Source: an uncultured Acidovorax sp. (lineage in GTDB: Bacteria; Pseudomonadota; Gammaproteobacteria; Burkholderiales; Burkholderiaceae_C). Taken from it: a stretch of 64,000 nt of DNA. The notes beneath the pieces were generated by a model. The model was not told the origin of the DNA and did no database searches. It saw only the letters and a list, made by a program, of their open reading frames with translations. This document shows positions 16,254 through 25,669 of the stretch, in pieces. A program made the translations under genes and the position numbers. The DNA lies in NCBI GenBank assembly GCA_913774955.1, contig CAJYKV010000004.1, positions 62,001-126,000 of the forward strand. Direction: 5' to 3'. Numbering within the stretch: the first letter of the stretch is position 1; each line of letters opens with the position of its first letter.

Positions 16254-19200
16254 ATGCGCGAACACGCTGGGGCCGAAGACGGCCCGATGGCTCCTGAGTG
16301 GGCTGGAACCGAACTGCCGGAGCCGCCCACGACCGCTGCGCGAGGCGCATCCCTCGCCCGGTGGCTGGACCGCGCCTGGCCCTCGGGCTCGCTGCGTGCC
16401 TATCTGGTGGTCATGATCCTCGTGGCCACGCTGCCGATCGCGATGCAGCTCACCTACAAGGTGGTGTCCGAGCTGATGGATGCGCGGGAGCGCGTGCAGG
16501 CGACGCTGGGCCATTCCGCGGCGGGCCTGGCGCAATCCGTGGCCATCGAGATCGGCTCCACGGTCGATGCGCTGACGGCGCTGTCGAGGACCGACGCGCT
16601 GCAGTCCGGCCAGGCCCCGGTGCTGGAGCGGTGGCTGCGCCAGCGCCCGCCGATGCGGCCGCAGTGGCGCGGCATTTTTCTCATGGGCCCGGACGGGCGG
16701 TTGCTGTTCGACACGGCGAAGCCCCCGGGAAGCGCACCCGCGGACACCCCGCTGGAGGAACTGGCGCGCAAGGCCCTGGCGACCGGCGGGGCGGTGGTGT
16801 CGGACACGCTCTGGCCGTTCGCCGGGGAGTCGACATCGGCGGTGGCCGTTCCGATCCGCATGGGCGGGGCGGAGGGCTACGTGATCGGTGCCCGGGTGGA
16901 CGCCGAGGTCTGGCAGCGCCTGCTGCTGCGGGGCCAGCCGCCACCGGGCGGTTTCGTCGCGCTCGTGGATGCGCGCCAGAACGTGGTGGCCTCCGTGGGC
17001 AATCTGCTGCGCGGCCGGCAGATCTTCGCCACGGGGGCGGAGCGTGCCCAGGCCCGCATGGGCTCGGACGGTGCGCCCGAGCCTGCCGTGGCCACCTGGC
17101 GCACGGTGGGCGCGTTCGATTGGCAGGTCAGCGCGGGCATGCCCGCCGCGCCCATCGAAGCGGCGGAGCGCAACAGCATGCTCTCCGCGCTCGCCACCAT
17201 GGGCCTGTGCCTGCTGCTGGGGGTAGCCCTCGCGCTGCTGGTGGCCTGGCGCATCGCGCAGCCCCTGCAGATGCTGGCCCGTGCGCAGCGGCTGCCGCCC
17301 TCGCGGCGGGTGCCGGTGCGCGAGATCGCGCTGCTGCGCGACGCGCTCTGGACGGCTCAGCGCCGCGACGCCACGGCGCACCAGCGGCTGCATGCCAAGG
17401 CCGCCGAATTCGAGGCGCTCTTCGAGAACACCCCGATCGGGCTCGCGTTCGCCGATGGCGCGGACTGCGGGCACGTGGTCTACAACCCGGTGATGCGTTC
17501 GCTGCTGGGCATGGCGGACCAGGACGACGGGCGGGAGATCCCGGCACAGGTGTTCCGCGGCGGCAAACTGCTGTCGCCGGACGAACAGCCGCTGCAGCGG
17601 GCCTGCCGGCTGGCGCAGCCGGTCGGCCCGATGGAGCTGGAGATCCGCGTGCCCGGTCGCGCACCGGTGTCGGTCGTGGCGAGCGCGGTGCCGCTGCTGG
17701 ACGAAAGCGGCAGGCCGCGCGGCGCCCTGAGCGCGGTGACCGACATCACCGAGCTGCTGCAGGTGATGGCCCTGTGGCTCGCGGCGGACCGCAAGCGCCA
17801 GGAAAAGCAGAGCCTGATCGACCTGGCCTGCGAGGCGGGGTGTGTGGGGTTCTTCGAGTACCGCTTCCGGCCGTCAGAGCTGGTGTGGACCGCGGGGCAG
17901 GCCGGACTGTTCGGGCGCGATCCGGTGGTGGACGCGGGGAGCACGCCCGAGCGCGGCCTGCGGGCCTGGACCTCGCTCGTGCACGCGGACGACCGGCCGC
18001 GCCTGCGCCAGGCGCTGGCCCGCGCGCTGCGCACGCGACGGCCCCGGGCGCACCTGGAATACCGGATCGCGGCCGCGCCCGATGCGGCGCCCCGCTGGCT
18101 CTCCAGCCGCCTGCTGCTGCGCTACGGCGCCCATGGGCGTCCCGAGCAGGTGGTGGGAATCACCGTCGATGTCACGGAGCAGAAGAACGCGGAGCAGCGG
18201 CGCGCGCTGCAATCGGTGCAGGAGCAGGCAGCGCGCCGCCAGGCGGAAGCCGCCAACCGCGCGAAGGACGAATTCCTCACGATGCTGAGCCATGAACTGC
18301 GCAATCCGCTGGCGGCCATCGCGGCCGCGTCGGACGTGCTCTCCACCGGCTCCGGTGGCCCGGATACGGCGGGGCAGGCGCTCGCGATCATCCAGCGGCA
18401 GACGCAGCACCTCGCCAGCATGATGCGCGACCTGCTCGACGTCAGCCGCGTGCTGCGCGGCAGCGCCGTGCTCGCACGCAGGCCGACCGATCTGGCCGAG
18501 CGCGTGCGCAGCGTGCGCGACGCCCTCTCGGTGGGCGGCACCATGCGCCAGCATGCGTGGACGTTCGATCTGCAGCCGGCCTGGATCCACGCGGACGCCA
18601 CGCGCATCGAGCAGGTGATCGTGAACCTGCTGCAGAACGCGATCAAATACACGCCGGAGGGCCGGCACATCGACGTCAGCGTGGCCTGCGTGGAGGATGA
18701 GGCGGTGCTCTGCGTGGCCGATACCGGCGACGGAATCGACGCCGCCCTGCTGCCGCACATCTTCGACCTCTTCCGGCAGGGCGAGCGCATGCTCGACCGG
18801 CAGGACGGCGGGCTGGGCGTGGGGCTCACGCTGGTGCAGCACCTGGTGAAGCAGCATGGCGGCACGATCGAGGTGGACACCTCGGAGGAAGGCACGGCGT
18901 TCACCGTGCGCTGGCCGCGCGTGGCCCCGGCCTCCGCCGCCGCCGCGGGCACCGGGGCTGCGCGGCCGCGCGGCCCCGCGCGCCGCATCGTCGTGGTGGA
19001 GGACAATGCGGACATGCTGCGTTCCGTGACGGCCTACCTGCAGGGCGAGGGGCACACGGTGCACGCGGTCGAGGACGGGCTCGACGGGCTGGTGCTCATC
19101 ATCGCCGAGCGGCCCGACGTGGCGATCGTCGACATCGGACTGCCCGGCGTGGACGGATACGAGGTGGCCCTGCGCGCGCGGGCCGCGGGCTATGCGGGGC

Positions 19201-19331
19201 GCATGGTGGCCGTCTCGGGTTACGGACAGCCGCAGGATATTTCCAAGGCGCGGAAGGCCGGCTTCGACGACTACCTCATCAAGCCGATCACGATGGAACA
19301 GTTACAAAACGCAATGGACCGGGCGTCCTGA
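16254..19331 (+). CDS. hybrid sensor histidine kinase with receiver domain
   Basis: A 1025-residue membrane kinase. TM1 is about 49-67, a periplasmic sensor domain 70-307, TM2 310-334, then two PAS domains (about 385-505 and 520-645). The HisKA box has H680 in MLSHELRNPLA, the ATPase has an N-box NLLQNAIKY and G-boxes DTGDGID and GGLGVGLTL. A C-terminal receiver (about 915-1025) has VVEDNAD, phosphoacceptor D in AIVDIGLPG and K in LIKPI. The start at 16254 (MREHAGAEDG) or at 16287 (MAPEWAG) fits. The sigma-54 activator is 87 nt downstream, so the two form a phosphorelay pair. Confidence 0.93.
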   Translation: MREHAGAEDGPMAPEWAGTELPEPPTTAARGASLARWLDRAWPSGSLRAYLVVMILVATLPIAMQLTYKVVSELMDARERVQATLGHSAAGLAQSVAIEIGSTVDALTALSRTDALQSGQAPVLERWLRQRPPMRPQWRGIFLMGPDGRLLFDTAKPPGSAPADTPLEELARKALATGGAVVSDTLWPFAGESTSAVAVPIRMGGAEGYVIGARVDAEVWQRLLLRGQPPPGGFVALVDARQNVVASVGNLLRGRQIFATGAERAQARMGSDGAPEPAVATWRTVGAFDWQVSAGMPAAPIEAAERNSMLSALATMGLCLLLGVALALLVAWRIAQPLQMLARAQRLPPSRRVPVREIALLRDALWTAQRRDATAHQRLHAKAAEFEALFENTPIGLAFADGADCGHVVYNPVMRSLLGMADQDDGREIPAQVFRGGKLLSPDEQPLQRACRLAQPVGPMELEIRVPGRAPVSVVASAVPLLDESGRPRGALSAVTDITELLQVMALWLAADRKRQEKQSLIDLACEAGCVGFFEYRFRPSELVWTAGQAGLFGRDPVVDAGSTPERGLRAWTSLVHADDRPRLRQALARALRTRRPRAHLEYRIAAAPDAAPRWLSSRLLLRYGAHGRPEQVVGITVDVTEQKNAEQRRALQSVQEQAARRQAEAANRAKDEFLTMLSHELRNPLAAIAAASDVLSTGSGGPDTAGQALAIIQRQTQHLASMMRDLLDVSRVLRGSAVLARRPTDLAERVRSVRDALSVGGTMRQHAWTFDLQPAWIHADATRIEQVIVNLLQNAIKYTPEGRHIDVSVACVEDEAVLCVADTGDGIDAALLPHIFDLFRQGERMLDRQDGGLGVGLTLVQHLVKQHGGTIEVDTSEEGTAFTVRWPRVAPASAAAAGTGAARPRGPARRIVVVEDNADMLRSVTAYLQGEGHTVHAVEDGLDGLVLIIAERPDVAIVDIGLPGVDGYEVALRARAAGYAGRMVAVSGYGQPQDISKARKAGFDDYLIKPITMEQLQNAMDRAS

Positions 19332-19418
19332 GTCCGCGCCGTCACACGCACTTACACCGGCGGCGCCACGCGGGCCGCGTAACCATCACACTACGAAAGG
19401 GTGCATCTTGGAGGTTTC

Positions 19419-20864
<1,446 letters not shown>

Positions 20865-20948
20865 CGCGGCGCTGCGTCCCGGCGTGACGCCCCGCGCTCC
20901 TGCGATGGCGTGCCGGGCCGCGGACTGCCACGGGAAGCCCTTTGGGAG

Positions 20949-20967
20949 CGGGCACGCCGTTTGCCCC
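20949..20967 (+). promoter_or_regulatory. sigma-54 promoter P1
   Basis: CGGGCACGCCGTTTGCCCC contains GGCACG-N4-TTGC with the exact 10-nt GG-GC spacing. Transcription would begin near 20976, right at the first hairpin of the candidate small RNA. Confidence 0.7.
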
Positions 20968-20975
20968 TGTTTTTT

Positions 20976-21036
20976 GCGCCTGGCTGCCCCGCCAGGCGCG
21001 CCCCCTTGAGCCCGCCTCCATGGCGGGCTTTTTTTT
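20976..21036 (+). ncRNA. candidate sigma-54-driven small RNA
   Basis: From the predicted P1 start, a ~60-nt RNA would fold into GCGCCTGGC/GCCAGGCGC (20976-20984 with 20991-20999, C-rich loop TGCCCC), a single-stranded CCCCCTTG, and a rho-independent terminator. No reading frame with a ribosome site fits. C-rich exposed stretches are typical of RNAs that pair with Shine-Dalgarno regions. No known family was recognised. Confidence 0.4.
21009..21036 (+). terminator. intrinsic terminator between P1 and P2
   Basis: Stem AGCCCGCC/GGCGGGCT (21009-21016 with 21022-21029) plus an eight-T run. It ends transcripts from the kinase-activator genes and from P1, before P2. The same stem is used after the KGG gene (21513-21538). 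Confidence 0.9.
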
Positions 21037-21059
21037 CCCTGTACGGGTCTTCGCACGGT

Positions 21060-21078
21060 CGGGCACGCCGTTTGCCCC
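21060..21078 (+). promoter_or_regulatory. sigma-54 promoter P2 of the KGG gene
   Basis: A perfect second copy of the 19-bp P1 element, 111 bp downstream. The predicted start near 21087 gives a ~79-nt leader to the KGG gene. Confidence 0.75.
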
Positions 21079-21165
21079 GGGGTGGGTGTGGCCCCGGCGG
21101 AACGGCCGGGCTGCAATTACTTCACTTCCACTTCCCATCCATTTCCCCTTTGAGAGGAGCGGCAC

Positions 21166-21456
21166 ATGGCCAACGAACCAACGAACGAACGCGACACGGG
21201 CAAGCAAGCACAGGCGGAAGAGGCGCTCAAGCAGGGTGCCCGCCGCACGGGCCCGGCCCGGCGCGGGTTCGCGGGTATGGATCCTGCCCGCCAGCGCGAG
21301 ATTGCGTCCCTGGGCGGGCGCGCAGCCCATGCGAGCGGCAACGCCCACCAATTCACGTCGGAAGAGGCTCGCGAGGCCGGCCGCAAGAGCCACCGCAAGT
21401 CCGCGGCTGCCAACGGCGCTGCCGGCGGCACGAGCGCCGGTGCGGCATCGTCCTGA
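21166..21456 (+). CDS. KGG-repeat stress protein (YciG/Con-10-like)
   Basis: A 96-residue hydrophilic protein. The core GFAGMDPARQREIASLGG and a second half HQFTSEEAREAGRKS match the KGG/stress-induced repeat family, including E. coli YciG and Neurospora Con-10, which respond to general stress, desiccation or acid. The tail is Ala/Gly/Ser-rich. A good site (GAGAGGAG) precedes the ATG. Its position behind a sigma-54 promoter and beside a sigma-54 activator suggests it is a target of that module rather than of a sigma-S type regulator. Confidence 0.88.
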   Translation: MANEPTNERDTGKQAQAEEALKQGARRTGPARRGFAGMDPARQREIASLGGRAAHASGNAHQFTSEEAREAGRKSHRKSAAANGAAGGTSAGAASS

Positions 21457-21512
21457 TCGGCTGTGCAGGTTCCGGTCCCGGCCGCACCGACACCCGCCGA
21501 CGGAATGACAGA

Positions 21513-21538
21513 AGCCCGCCGAAAGGCGGGCTTTTTTT
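21513..21538 (+). terminator. KGG gene terminator
   Basis: Stem AGCCCGCC/GGCGGGCT (21513-21520 with 21525-21532), loop GAAA, and seven T residues. Confidence 0.92.
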
Positions 21539-21748
21539 CGTGCGTACCTTGCGAGGGTGCGGATTTTTTCAAGCGCCGGTGCTGGGGATTTCTTGCAGTA
21601 AAAACGCCTTCCCCAGGGCGCGCGACGCCGCGGAACCGGTGTGGGTCTAGGGCTGCCCGTGCCGGCATGCGGAAACCCGCGATTCGCTCCGCGTCGGCCT
21701 GCGAGCCCCTGAGAGGTTCGGGCCGCCGGGCCATTCCATGACCGGAAA
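21539..21748. other. intergenic DNA between the KGG and TetR genes
   Basis: No gene is supported here. An inverted repeat CTGGGGA/TCCCCAG (21582-21588 with 21610-21616) lies in a locally T-rich stretch, but it has no adjoining promoter or T-run that would make an RNA gene convincing. Confidence 0.5.
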
Positions 21749-22330
21749 TCAGTGCTGCCGCATCACCTCCTTCTGAGAAAGAAGCACCGCCTTGAGGTCT
21801 TCCATCACGGCATCGATGCTGTGACCCATCTGCGCATGGACGATGGCGCCATCGACGACCAGGGACAACGCGCTTCCCGCCATTCCCGCGCCGCCAGCGA
21901 ACAGGTGCTCCAGGACACAGGCCATCTCCTGCTTGTGGCGGCGGACGGTAGCCAGGATCTCAGGGTCTGACGAGCCCAATTCAGACGCTGCATTGAGGAA
22001 TGCACAGCCCCGGAAGTCCGGCTGGCTGAACCAGTTTCCGAGGGTCGTGACGAGGGCCTCCAATGCTGACGCGCCGGCATCAGACGCCTCGTTCAAGCTG
22101 TTTCTGAACCAGGCCATCCATTTTTCATGGCGGTAATCGAGGTACGCCCGGATCAGGTCGTCCTTGCTTGCGTACTGACGGTAGAAAGTCACTTTGCTGA
22201 CCGAGGACCGCTCGATGATCTTGTCCACTCCGGTGGCTCGGATGCCTTCGCCATAGAAAAGAGCATGGGCCACCACCAGGATGCGCTCGCGGGGAGGGAG
22301 CGATTCCGGAACACGTTGAGGAGTTGTCAT
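21749..22330 (-). CDS. TetR family transcriptional regulator
   Basis: A 193-residue repressor. The N-terminal HTH reads [29 protein letters not shown] (about residues 27-56), the classic TetR domain. The C-terminal ligand domain has [18 protein letters not shown], typical of the AcrR-like group found beside small oxidoreductases or NTF2-like proteins. The start at 22330 ([10 protein letters not shown]) is preferred over 22357, which would put the operator inside the gene. It is divergent from the DUF1348 gene, and two near-identical operators lie between them. Confidence 0.93.
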   Translation of the reverse strand: MTTPQRVPESLPPRERILVVAHALFYGEGIRATGVDKIIERSSVSKVTFYRQYASKDDLIRAYLDYRHEKWMAWFRNSLNEASDAGASALEALVTTLGNWFSQPDFRGCAFLNAASELGSSDPEILATVRRHKQEMACVLEHLFAGGAGMAGSALSLVVDGAIVHAQMGHSIDAVMEDLKAVLLSQKEVMRQH

Positions 22331-22339
22331 GCGGCCATT

Positions 22340-22394
22340 GTAGACAGATCGTTCCACCTGCTTTGCGATAGGTCATGTAGACAGGTCGTTCTAC
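22340..22394. promoter_or_regulatory. paired TetR operators
   Basis: Two 18-bp sites, GTAGACAGATCGTTCCAC (22340-22357) and GTAGACAGGTCGTTCTAC (22377-22394), are 16/18 identical and 37 bp apart. The second has inverted ends GTAGA/TCTAC. They fill the divergent promoter region of the TetR and DUF1348 genes, so the regulator probably controls both. Confidence 0.75.
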
Positions 22395-22414
22395 ATTATT
22401 TGAAAGGTCTCATC

Positions 22415-22882
22415 ATGGAAACTCGCCCGCCCCTTCCACCGTTCTCGCTGGCAAGCGCTACCCAGAAAGTCCGTCTGGCCGAAGACGGCTGGAACACGCG
22501 CGACGCCGCCAGGGTTGCACTGGGCTACACGCTGGACACGCAATGGCGCAACCGGGCCGAGTTCGCCGATGGCCGGGCGCAAGCCCAGGCCTTCCTCGAG
22601 AGAAAATGGAAGAAGGAGCTAGATTACCGGCTGATCAAAGAGCTCTGGCTGTACGGAGACCATCGCATCGCAGTCCGGTACGCCTACGAGTGGCACGATG
22701 ATTCCGGCCACTGGTTCCGGTCCTATGGCAATGAAAACTGGGAATTCGCTGCCGACGGACTCATGCAACGGCGTTTTGCCTGCATCAATGACATGCCCAT
22801 CCAGGAGTCGCAGCGCAAGTTTCACTGGCCGTTGGGCCGCCGGCCCGATGACCATCCCGGACTGTCGGACCTTGGCCTGTGA
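22415..22882 (+). CDS. DUF1348 family (NTF2-like) protein
   Basis: A 155-residue protein with the DUF1348 pattern: [53 protein letters not shown] and the central [15 protein letters not shown]. The fold is a small alpha-beta barrel of the NTF2/SnoaL type; the function is unknown. The ATG at 22415 has a weak purine stretch (GAAAGG). It is divergent from a TetR gene with operators in between, so it is probably induced by a small ligand. Confidence 0.9.
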   Translation: METRPPLPPFSLASATQKVRLAEDGWNTRDAARVALGYTLDTQWRNRAEFADGRAQAQAFLERKWKKELDYRLIKELWLYGDHRIAVRYAYEWHDDSGHWFRSYGNENWEFAADGLMQRRFACINDMPIQESQRKFHWPLGRRPDDHPGLSDLGL

Positions 22883-22975
22883 ACGAGACGCTGGCCTGCG
22901 GCCTGTGATGGAGGCGGCAGGCCATCCGAGCCCGGCGCGCGTGCGCCCACGAACCGAAAAAGGAAACCGGGAATG

Positions 22976-23011
22976 AAAAAAGCCGGGGCTACCTTTCGAT
23001 AGCACCGGCTT
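22976..23011 (-). terminator. tRNA-Lys terminator
   Basis: On the minus strand, GCCGG-T-GCTA pairs with TAGC-C-CCGGC and is followed by a run of six T residues. It lies 23 nt below the tRNA 3' end. Confidence 0.8.
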
Positions 23012-23033
23012 TAGTAGCCTTGCGGCTGTGTGG

Positions 23034-23109
23034 TGGTGGGTCCTGAGTGACTCGAACACTCGACCTACGGATTAAGAGTCCGCTGCTCTACCAACTGAGC
23101 TAAGAACCC
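23034..23109 (-). tRNA. tRNA-Lys (anticodon CTT)
   Basis: A 76-nt cloverleaf: acceptor GGGTTCT/AGGACCC, D-arm GCTC-AGTTGGTA-GAGC, anticodon arm with the loop CTCTTAA (anticodon CTT, reads AAG), T-arm GAGTG-TTCGAGT-CACTC, discriminator A and an encoded CCA. All arms pair, with G-U wobbles only. Confidence 0.97.
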
Positions 23110-23153
23110 ACAGTAACCTTTGAAACTGTGTCTGCATTGCTGCAGAGCCTCGA

Positions 23154-23183
23154 ATTATGCACTACTTTTCTGCCGGTCTGCAA
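23154..23183 (-). promoter_or_regulatory. tRNA-Lys promoter
   Basis: Minus strand: -35 TTGCAG (23183-23178), 18-nt spacer, extended -10 TGCATAAT with the box at 23159-23154. It lies about 45 nt before the tRNA 5' end. Confidence 0.65.
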
Positions 23184-23211
23184 GAAGACCCGCAAAAAAG
23201 TTTTCGGGGCC

Positions 23212-24189
23212 TCACATCAGCAGGTGTTCGCCCGCGTTGTCGCCGCCCAGGATCACGTAGTTCACCTTGCGCACGTCCATCAGCTTGGTGCCTCCGGAGT
23301 AGCTGATGGAGCTCTGCACGTCCTGCTCCATCTCCACCAGCGTGTCGGCCAGCTTGCCCTTGATGGGCTCGAGGATGCGCTTGCCTTCCACGTGCTTGTA
23401 CTCGCCCTTGTTGAAGTCGCTGGCGGAGCCGTAGTACTCCTTGTACTGCTCGCCGTCCAGTTCCACGGTCTTGCCGGGCGATTCCTCATGGCCCGCGAAG
23501 AGCGAGCCGATCATGACCATGGTGGCGCCGAAGCGGATGCTCTTGGCGATGTCGCCGTGGCTGCGGATGCCGCCGTCGGCGATGATCGGCTTGGTGGCCA
23601 CGCGGGCGCACCACTTGAGCGCCGAGAGCTGCCAGCCGCCCGTGCCGAAGCCGGTCTTGAGCTTGGTGATGCACACCTTGCCCGGGCCCACGCCCACCTT
23701 GGTGGCGTCCGCGCCCCAGTTCTCCAGGTCGATGATGGCTTCGGGCGTGGCCACGTTGCCGGCGATCACGAAGGCCTGCGGCAGGTGCTGCTTCAGGTAG
23801 GCGATCATGGCCTTCACGGTGTCCGCATGGCCGTGGGCGATGTCGATGGTGATGTATTCGGGCGAGAGGCCTTCCGCCACGAGCCGGTCCACCGTGGCGT
23901 AGTCGGGCTGCTTCACGCCGAGCGAGATCGAGGCGAAGCAGCCGGCCGCGTGCATGTCACGCACGAACTGCACGTTGTCGAGGTCGAACCGGTGCATGAC
24001 GTAGAAGTAGCCGTTGCTGGCGAGCCAGCGGCAGATCTTTTCGTCCACCACGGTCTTCATGTTCGCGGGCACCACCGGCAGGCGGAAGGTGCGCTGCCCG
24101 AGCGTGACGCTGGCGTCGCACTCGGAGCGGCTTTCCACGCGGCACTTGCGCGGCAGCAGCAGAACATTGTCGTAGTCGAAGATTTCCAT
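23212..24189 (-). CDS. guaC: GMP reductase
   Basis: A 325-residue enzyme that reduces GMP to IMP with NADPH, part of purine salvage. The catalytic loop [11 protein letters not shown], with the active cysteine, distinguishes the IMPDH/GMPR family, and the short length without CBS domains marks GMP reductase. [12 protein letters not shown] at the N-terminus and [13 protein letters not shown] fit the bacterial (guaC2-like) group. It is a single gene: a terminator upstream (24327-24360) separates it from the HTH gene, and tRNA-Lys follows in the same direction. Confidence 0.94.
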   Translation of the reverse strand: MEIFDYDNVLLLPRKCRVESRSECDASVTLGQRTFRLPVVPANMKTVVDEKICRWLASNGYFYVMHRFDLDNVQFVRDMHAAGCFASISLGVKQPDYATVDRLVAEGLSPEYITIDIAHGHADTVKAMIAYLKQHLPQAFVIAGNVATPEAIIDLENWGADATKVGVGPGKVCITKLKTGFGTGGWQLSALKWCARVATKPIIADGGIRSHGDIAKSIRFGATMVMIGSLFAGHEESPGKTVELDGEQYKEYYGSASDFNKGEYKHVEGKRILEPIKGKLADTLVEMEQDVQSSISYSGGTKLMDVRKVNYVILGGDNAGEHLLM

Positions 24190-24326
24190 GAGATTCCAAG
24201 CTCCATCGAGGGACGCGCCGGAAGGATTTCCGGACGCGGTGGGCGCTTGGCCTGCTGTGCCGGTTCTGCGGGAGACGCCGTCCCCGCGAGGGGAGGCCGG
24301 CTCCGGACCCTGCTGTGCGCAGGCGC

Positions 24327-24360
24327 AAAAAAACCGGGCGGCAAGAAACTTGGGCCCGGT
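24327..24360 (-). terminator. terminator of the small HTH gene
   Basis: Minus strand: ACCGGGC pairs with GCCCGGT (24360-24354 with 24339-24333) across a 14-nt loop, followed by T residues (24333-24327). It lies 122 nt after the HTH stop. Confidence 0.75.
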
Positions 24361-24482
24361 GACTGATTCTACCCCTGCTGCCGGTCGGCCCCGCGCTGCG
24401 GGTGATTGGGGCGGTGCGGCGCAGGGTTACTCGATCTCAGTCTCGAGGCGATGCTGCATTGCAGCGGGAAGGCCTTCTTCTG

Positions 24483-24761
24483 TCACGCTGCCAGGACGAA
24501 CCGGTCGTCACCCGCGGCGCGGCTGGCTTTGATGGCCTCCCAGCCGCGGCATGCCAACGCCACCGTGCGCGGCACGGGCTTTTCGCCGCTGCGGTAGTAG
24601 GCAAGCATGCGCGTGGATATACCGAGGGCCGCGGCGGCGGCCTCGATGGTGAGGCTGTTGCGGTACATCCATTCCAAGATGAACTCGTGCGAAATGCCGC
24701 CAGCCTGCTCGATCGCCTCGGCCCGCTTAAGTGCAACCATTGCATGGTGCAATGGTTGCAT
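24483..24761 (-). CDS. small helix-turn-helix protein
   Basis: A 92-residue protein with an XRE-like HTH: LTIEAAAAALGISTRMLAYYRSGEKPVPRTVALACRGWEA. This type is often next to DUF2442 genes or in toxin-antitoxin-like pairs, but no partner is visible here. Two starts are possible: ATG 24761 (MQPLHHAM) and ATG 24740 (MVALKRAEAIEQ). Neither has a Shine-Dalgarno. The first eight codons coincide with a perfect 13-bp inverted repeat, so the start region is either an operator for self-repression or an RNA hairpin that hides the start. The upstream secreted-protein gene ends 31 nt before it. Confidence 0.8.
   Translation of the reverse strand: MQPLHHAMVALKRAEAIEQAGGISHEFILEWMYRNSLTIEAAAAALGISTRMLAYYRSGEKPVPRTVALACRGWEAIKASRAAGDDRFVLAA
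24732..24760. promoter_or_regulatory. perfect 13-bp palindrome at the HTH gene start
   Basis: TGCAACCATTGCA (24732-24744) and TGCAATGGTTGCA (24748-24760) are exact inverted copies around TGG. It is a strong candidate operator for the HTH protein encoded by the same DNA. Confidence 0.75.
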
Positions 24762-24792
24762 GGGGTGTGCGGGTCGTTCGACCCGGTGATCT

Positions 24793-25551
24793 TCACTCAG
24801 GATCGGCAACGCACCGCGCGCGGGCCGCCGCGACCACGTTGCCCTCCGCGTCCTGCATCCAGCCCACCATGCCGAGCCGTTCCACGCGGGCGCCCTCCGG
24901 GATGCGCATGGGCCGCAGCTCCGACCAGCCGGTGTTGCGCGGGCCTGCGTCCGCGGTCCAGGTGCCTTGCAGTGCATTGCGCACGATGTGCCGTTCGGCG
25001 GCATTGCCTTCCGCGCCGGCCGGCACGGTTTCGACGAGCGCGAGGGTGAAAGCAAGCGGCGCACCCGGGCGGGCGGTTCGCGGCGCATTGTTCGTTGGCG
25101 ACGGTGTGAATGCGATGGTGGCGCCGACGTAGTCGTTCAGGGGCGGCCCCATGCCCACGCGCAGGCGGCCGGCATTGCGGCCTGCGCGGGCTGCGGTGAG
25201 CACGTCGGTGACGGCGGTATCGGTGGCCGGAGGTGGGCTGCGCCGCAGCGCTTCGAGCCGCTCCAGCGCATCGCGCGTGGCGGCGGCGGAGAGGGGAGCT
25301 TCGTCGCCCTGGCGGCCCGGCACGATCCAGTCCAGCACGACGGTCGAATCGCCGGGCATCGCAGCCGGTGCGTCGGCCCAGCACCGCTCGCAGTCGGCGC
25401 TCAGGAAGCGCTCGACCAGCACGCGCGGCGGGGGCTGCCCGTCGCTCCCGCAGGCGCCGGAAAAGGCCGATGCGGGCAGCGCGGCCCCGGCGAGCAGGAC
25501 CGGCGCGAGGAACGGAAGCAAGTTGGAACGCAGGGCGGAAGAGGGGCACAT
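24793..25551 (-). CDS. exported protein with CXXC motif, thioredoxin-fold-like
   Basis: A 252-residue protein I do not recognise with certainty. A signal peptide (hydrophobic LLPFLAPVLLAGAALPASA, about residues 12-30) precedes VLVERFLSADCERCW, whose position and CXXC resemble the start of DUF1223/thioredoxin-like domains. A later segment, GRLRVGMGPPLNDYVGATIAF, and a beta-rich C-terminus follow. It could be a periplasmic redox or metal-binding protein. It lies below the Bug protein gene (118-nt gap) and above the HTH gene, same direction. Confidence 0.6.
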   Translation of the reverse strand: MCPSSALRSNLLPFLAPVLLAGAALPASAFSGACGSDGQPPPRVLVERFLSADCERCWADAPAAMPGDSTVVLDWIVPGRQGDEAPLSAAATRDALERLEALRRSPPPATDTAVTDVLTAARAGRNAGRLRVGMGPPLNDYVGATIAFTPSPTNNAPRTARPGAPLAFTLALVETVPAGAEGNAAERHIVRNALQGTWTADAGPRNTGWSELRPMRIPEGARVERLGMVGWMQDAEGNVVAAARARCVADPE

Positions 25552-25669
25552 CGGCGGGTCCTGAGTGGCTGTGCGGTGGGCCCGCGCATGTTCCCACACT
25601 CTGCGCCGCCTTGCGCCGCGCCGCACTGCCGGCCCTGCGTCGGCACGCGCGGGGCTGCCGCAGACGCTC

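Larger units (their letters stand above)
20865..21165. other. 301-nt regulatory intergenic region with two sigma-54 promoters
   Basis: The gap between the activator and the KGG gene holds two identical 19-bp -24/-12 elements, a two-hairpin segment ending in a terminator, and upstream an 11-bp palindrome GGCGTGACGCC (20881-20891) that could be an activator site. The separate elements are listed below. Confidence 0.7.

Noticed and set aside
21583-21597. TGGGGATTTCTTGCA after the KGG gene as a third sigma-54 promoter
   Set aside because: The GG-GC spacing is 9 nt at best and no gene or terminator follows at a useful distance.
21463-21741. 92-residue frame after the KGG gene
   Set aside because: It reads through the KGG terminator, has no ribosome site and looks like GC-rich non-coding composition.
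23034-23109. tRNA-Lys as an integration site of a mobile element
   Set aside because: No repeat of its 3' end and no integrase is in the window.
24437-24796. 119-residue frame overlapping the HTH gene
   Set aside because: Its sequence is Ser/Arg/Pro-rich with no family features; the HTH frame is clearly the real one.
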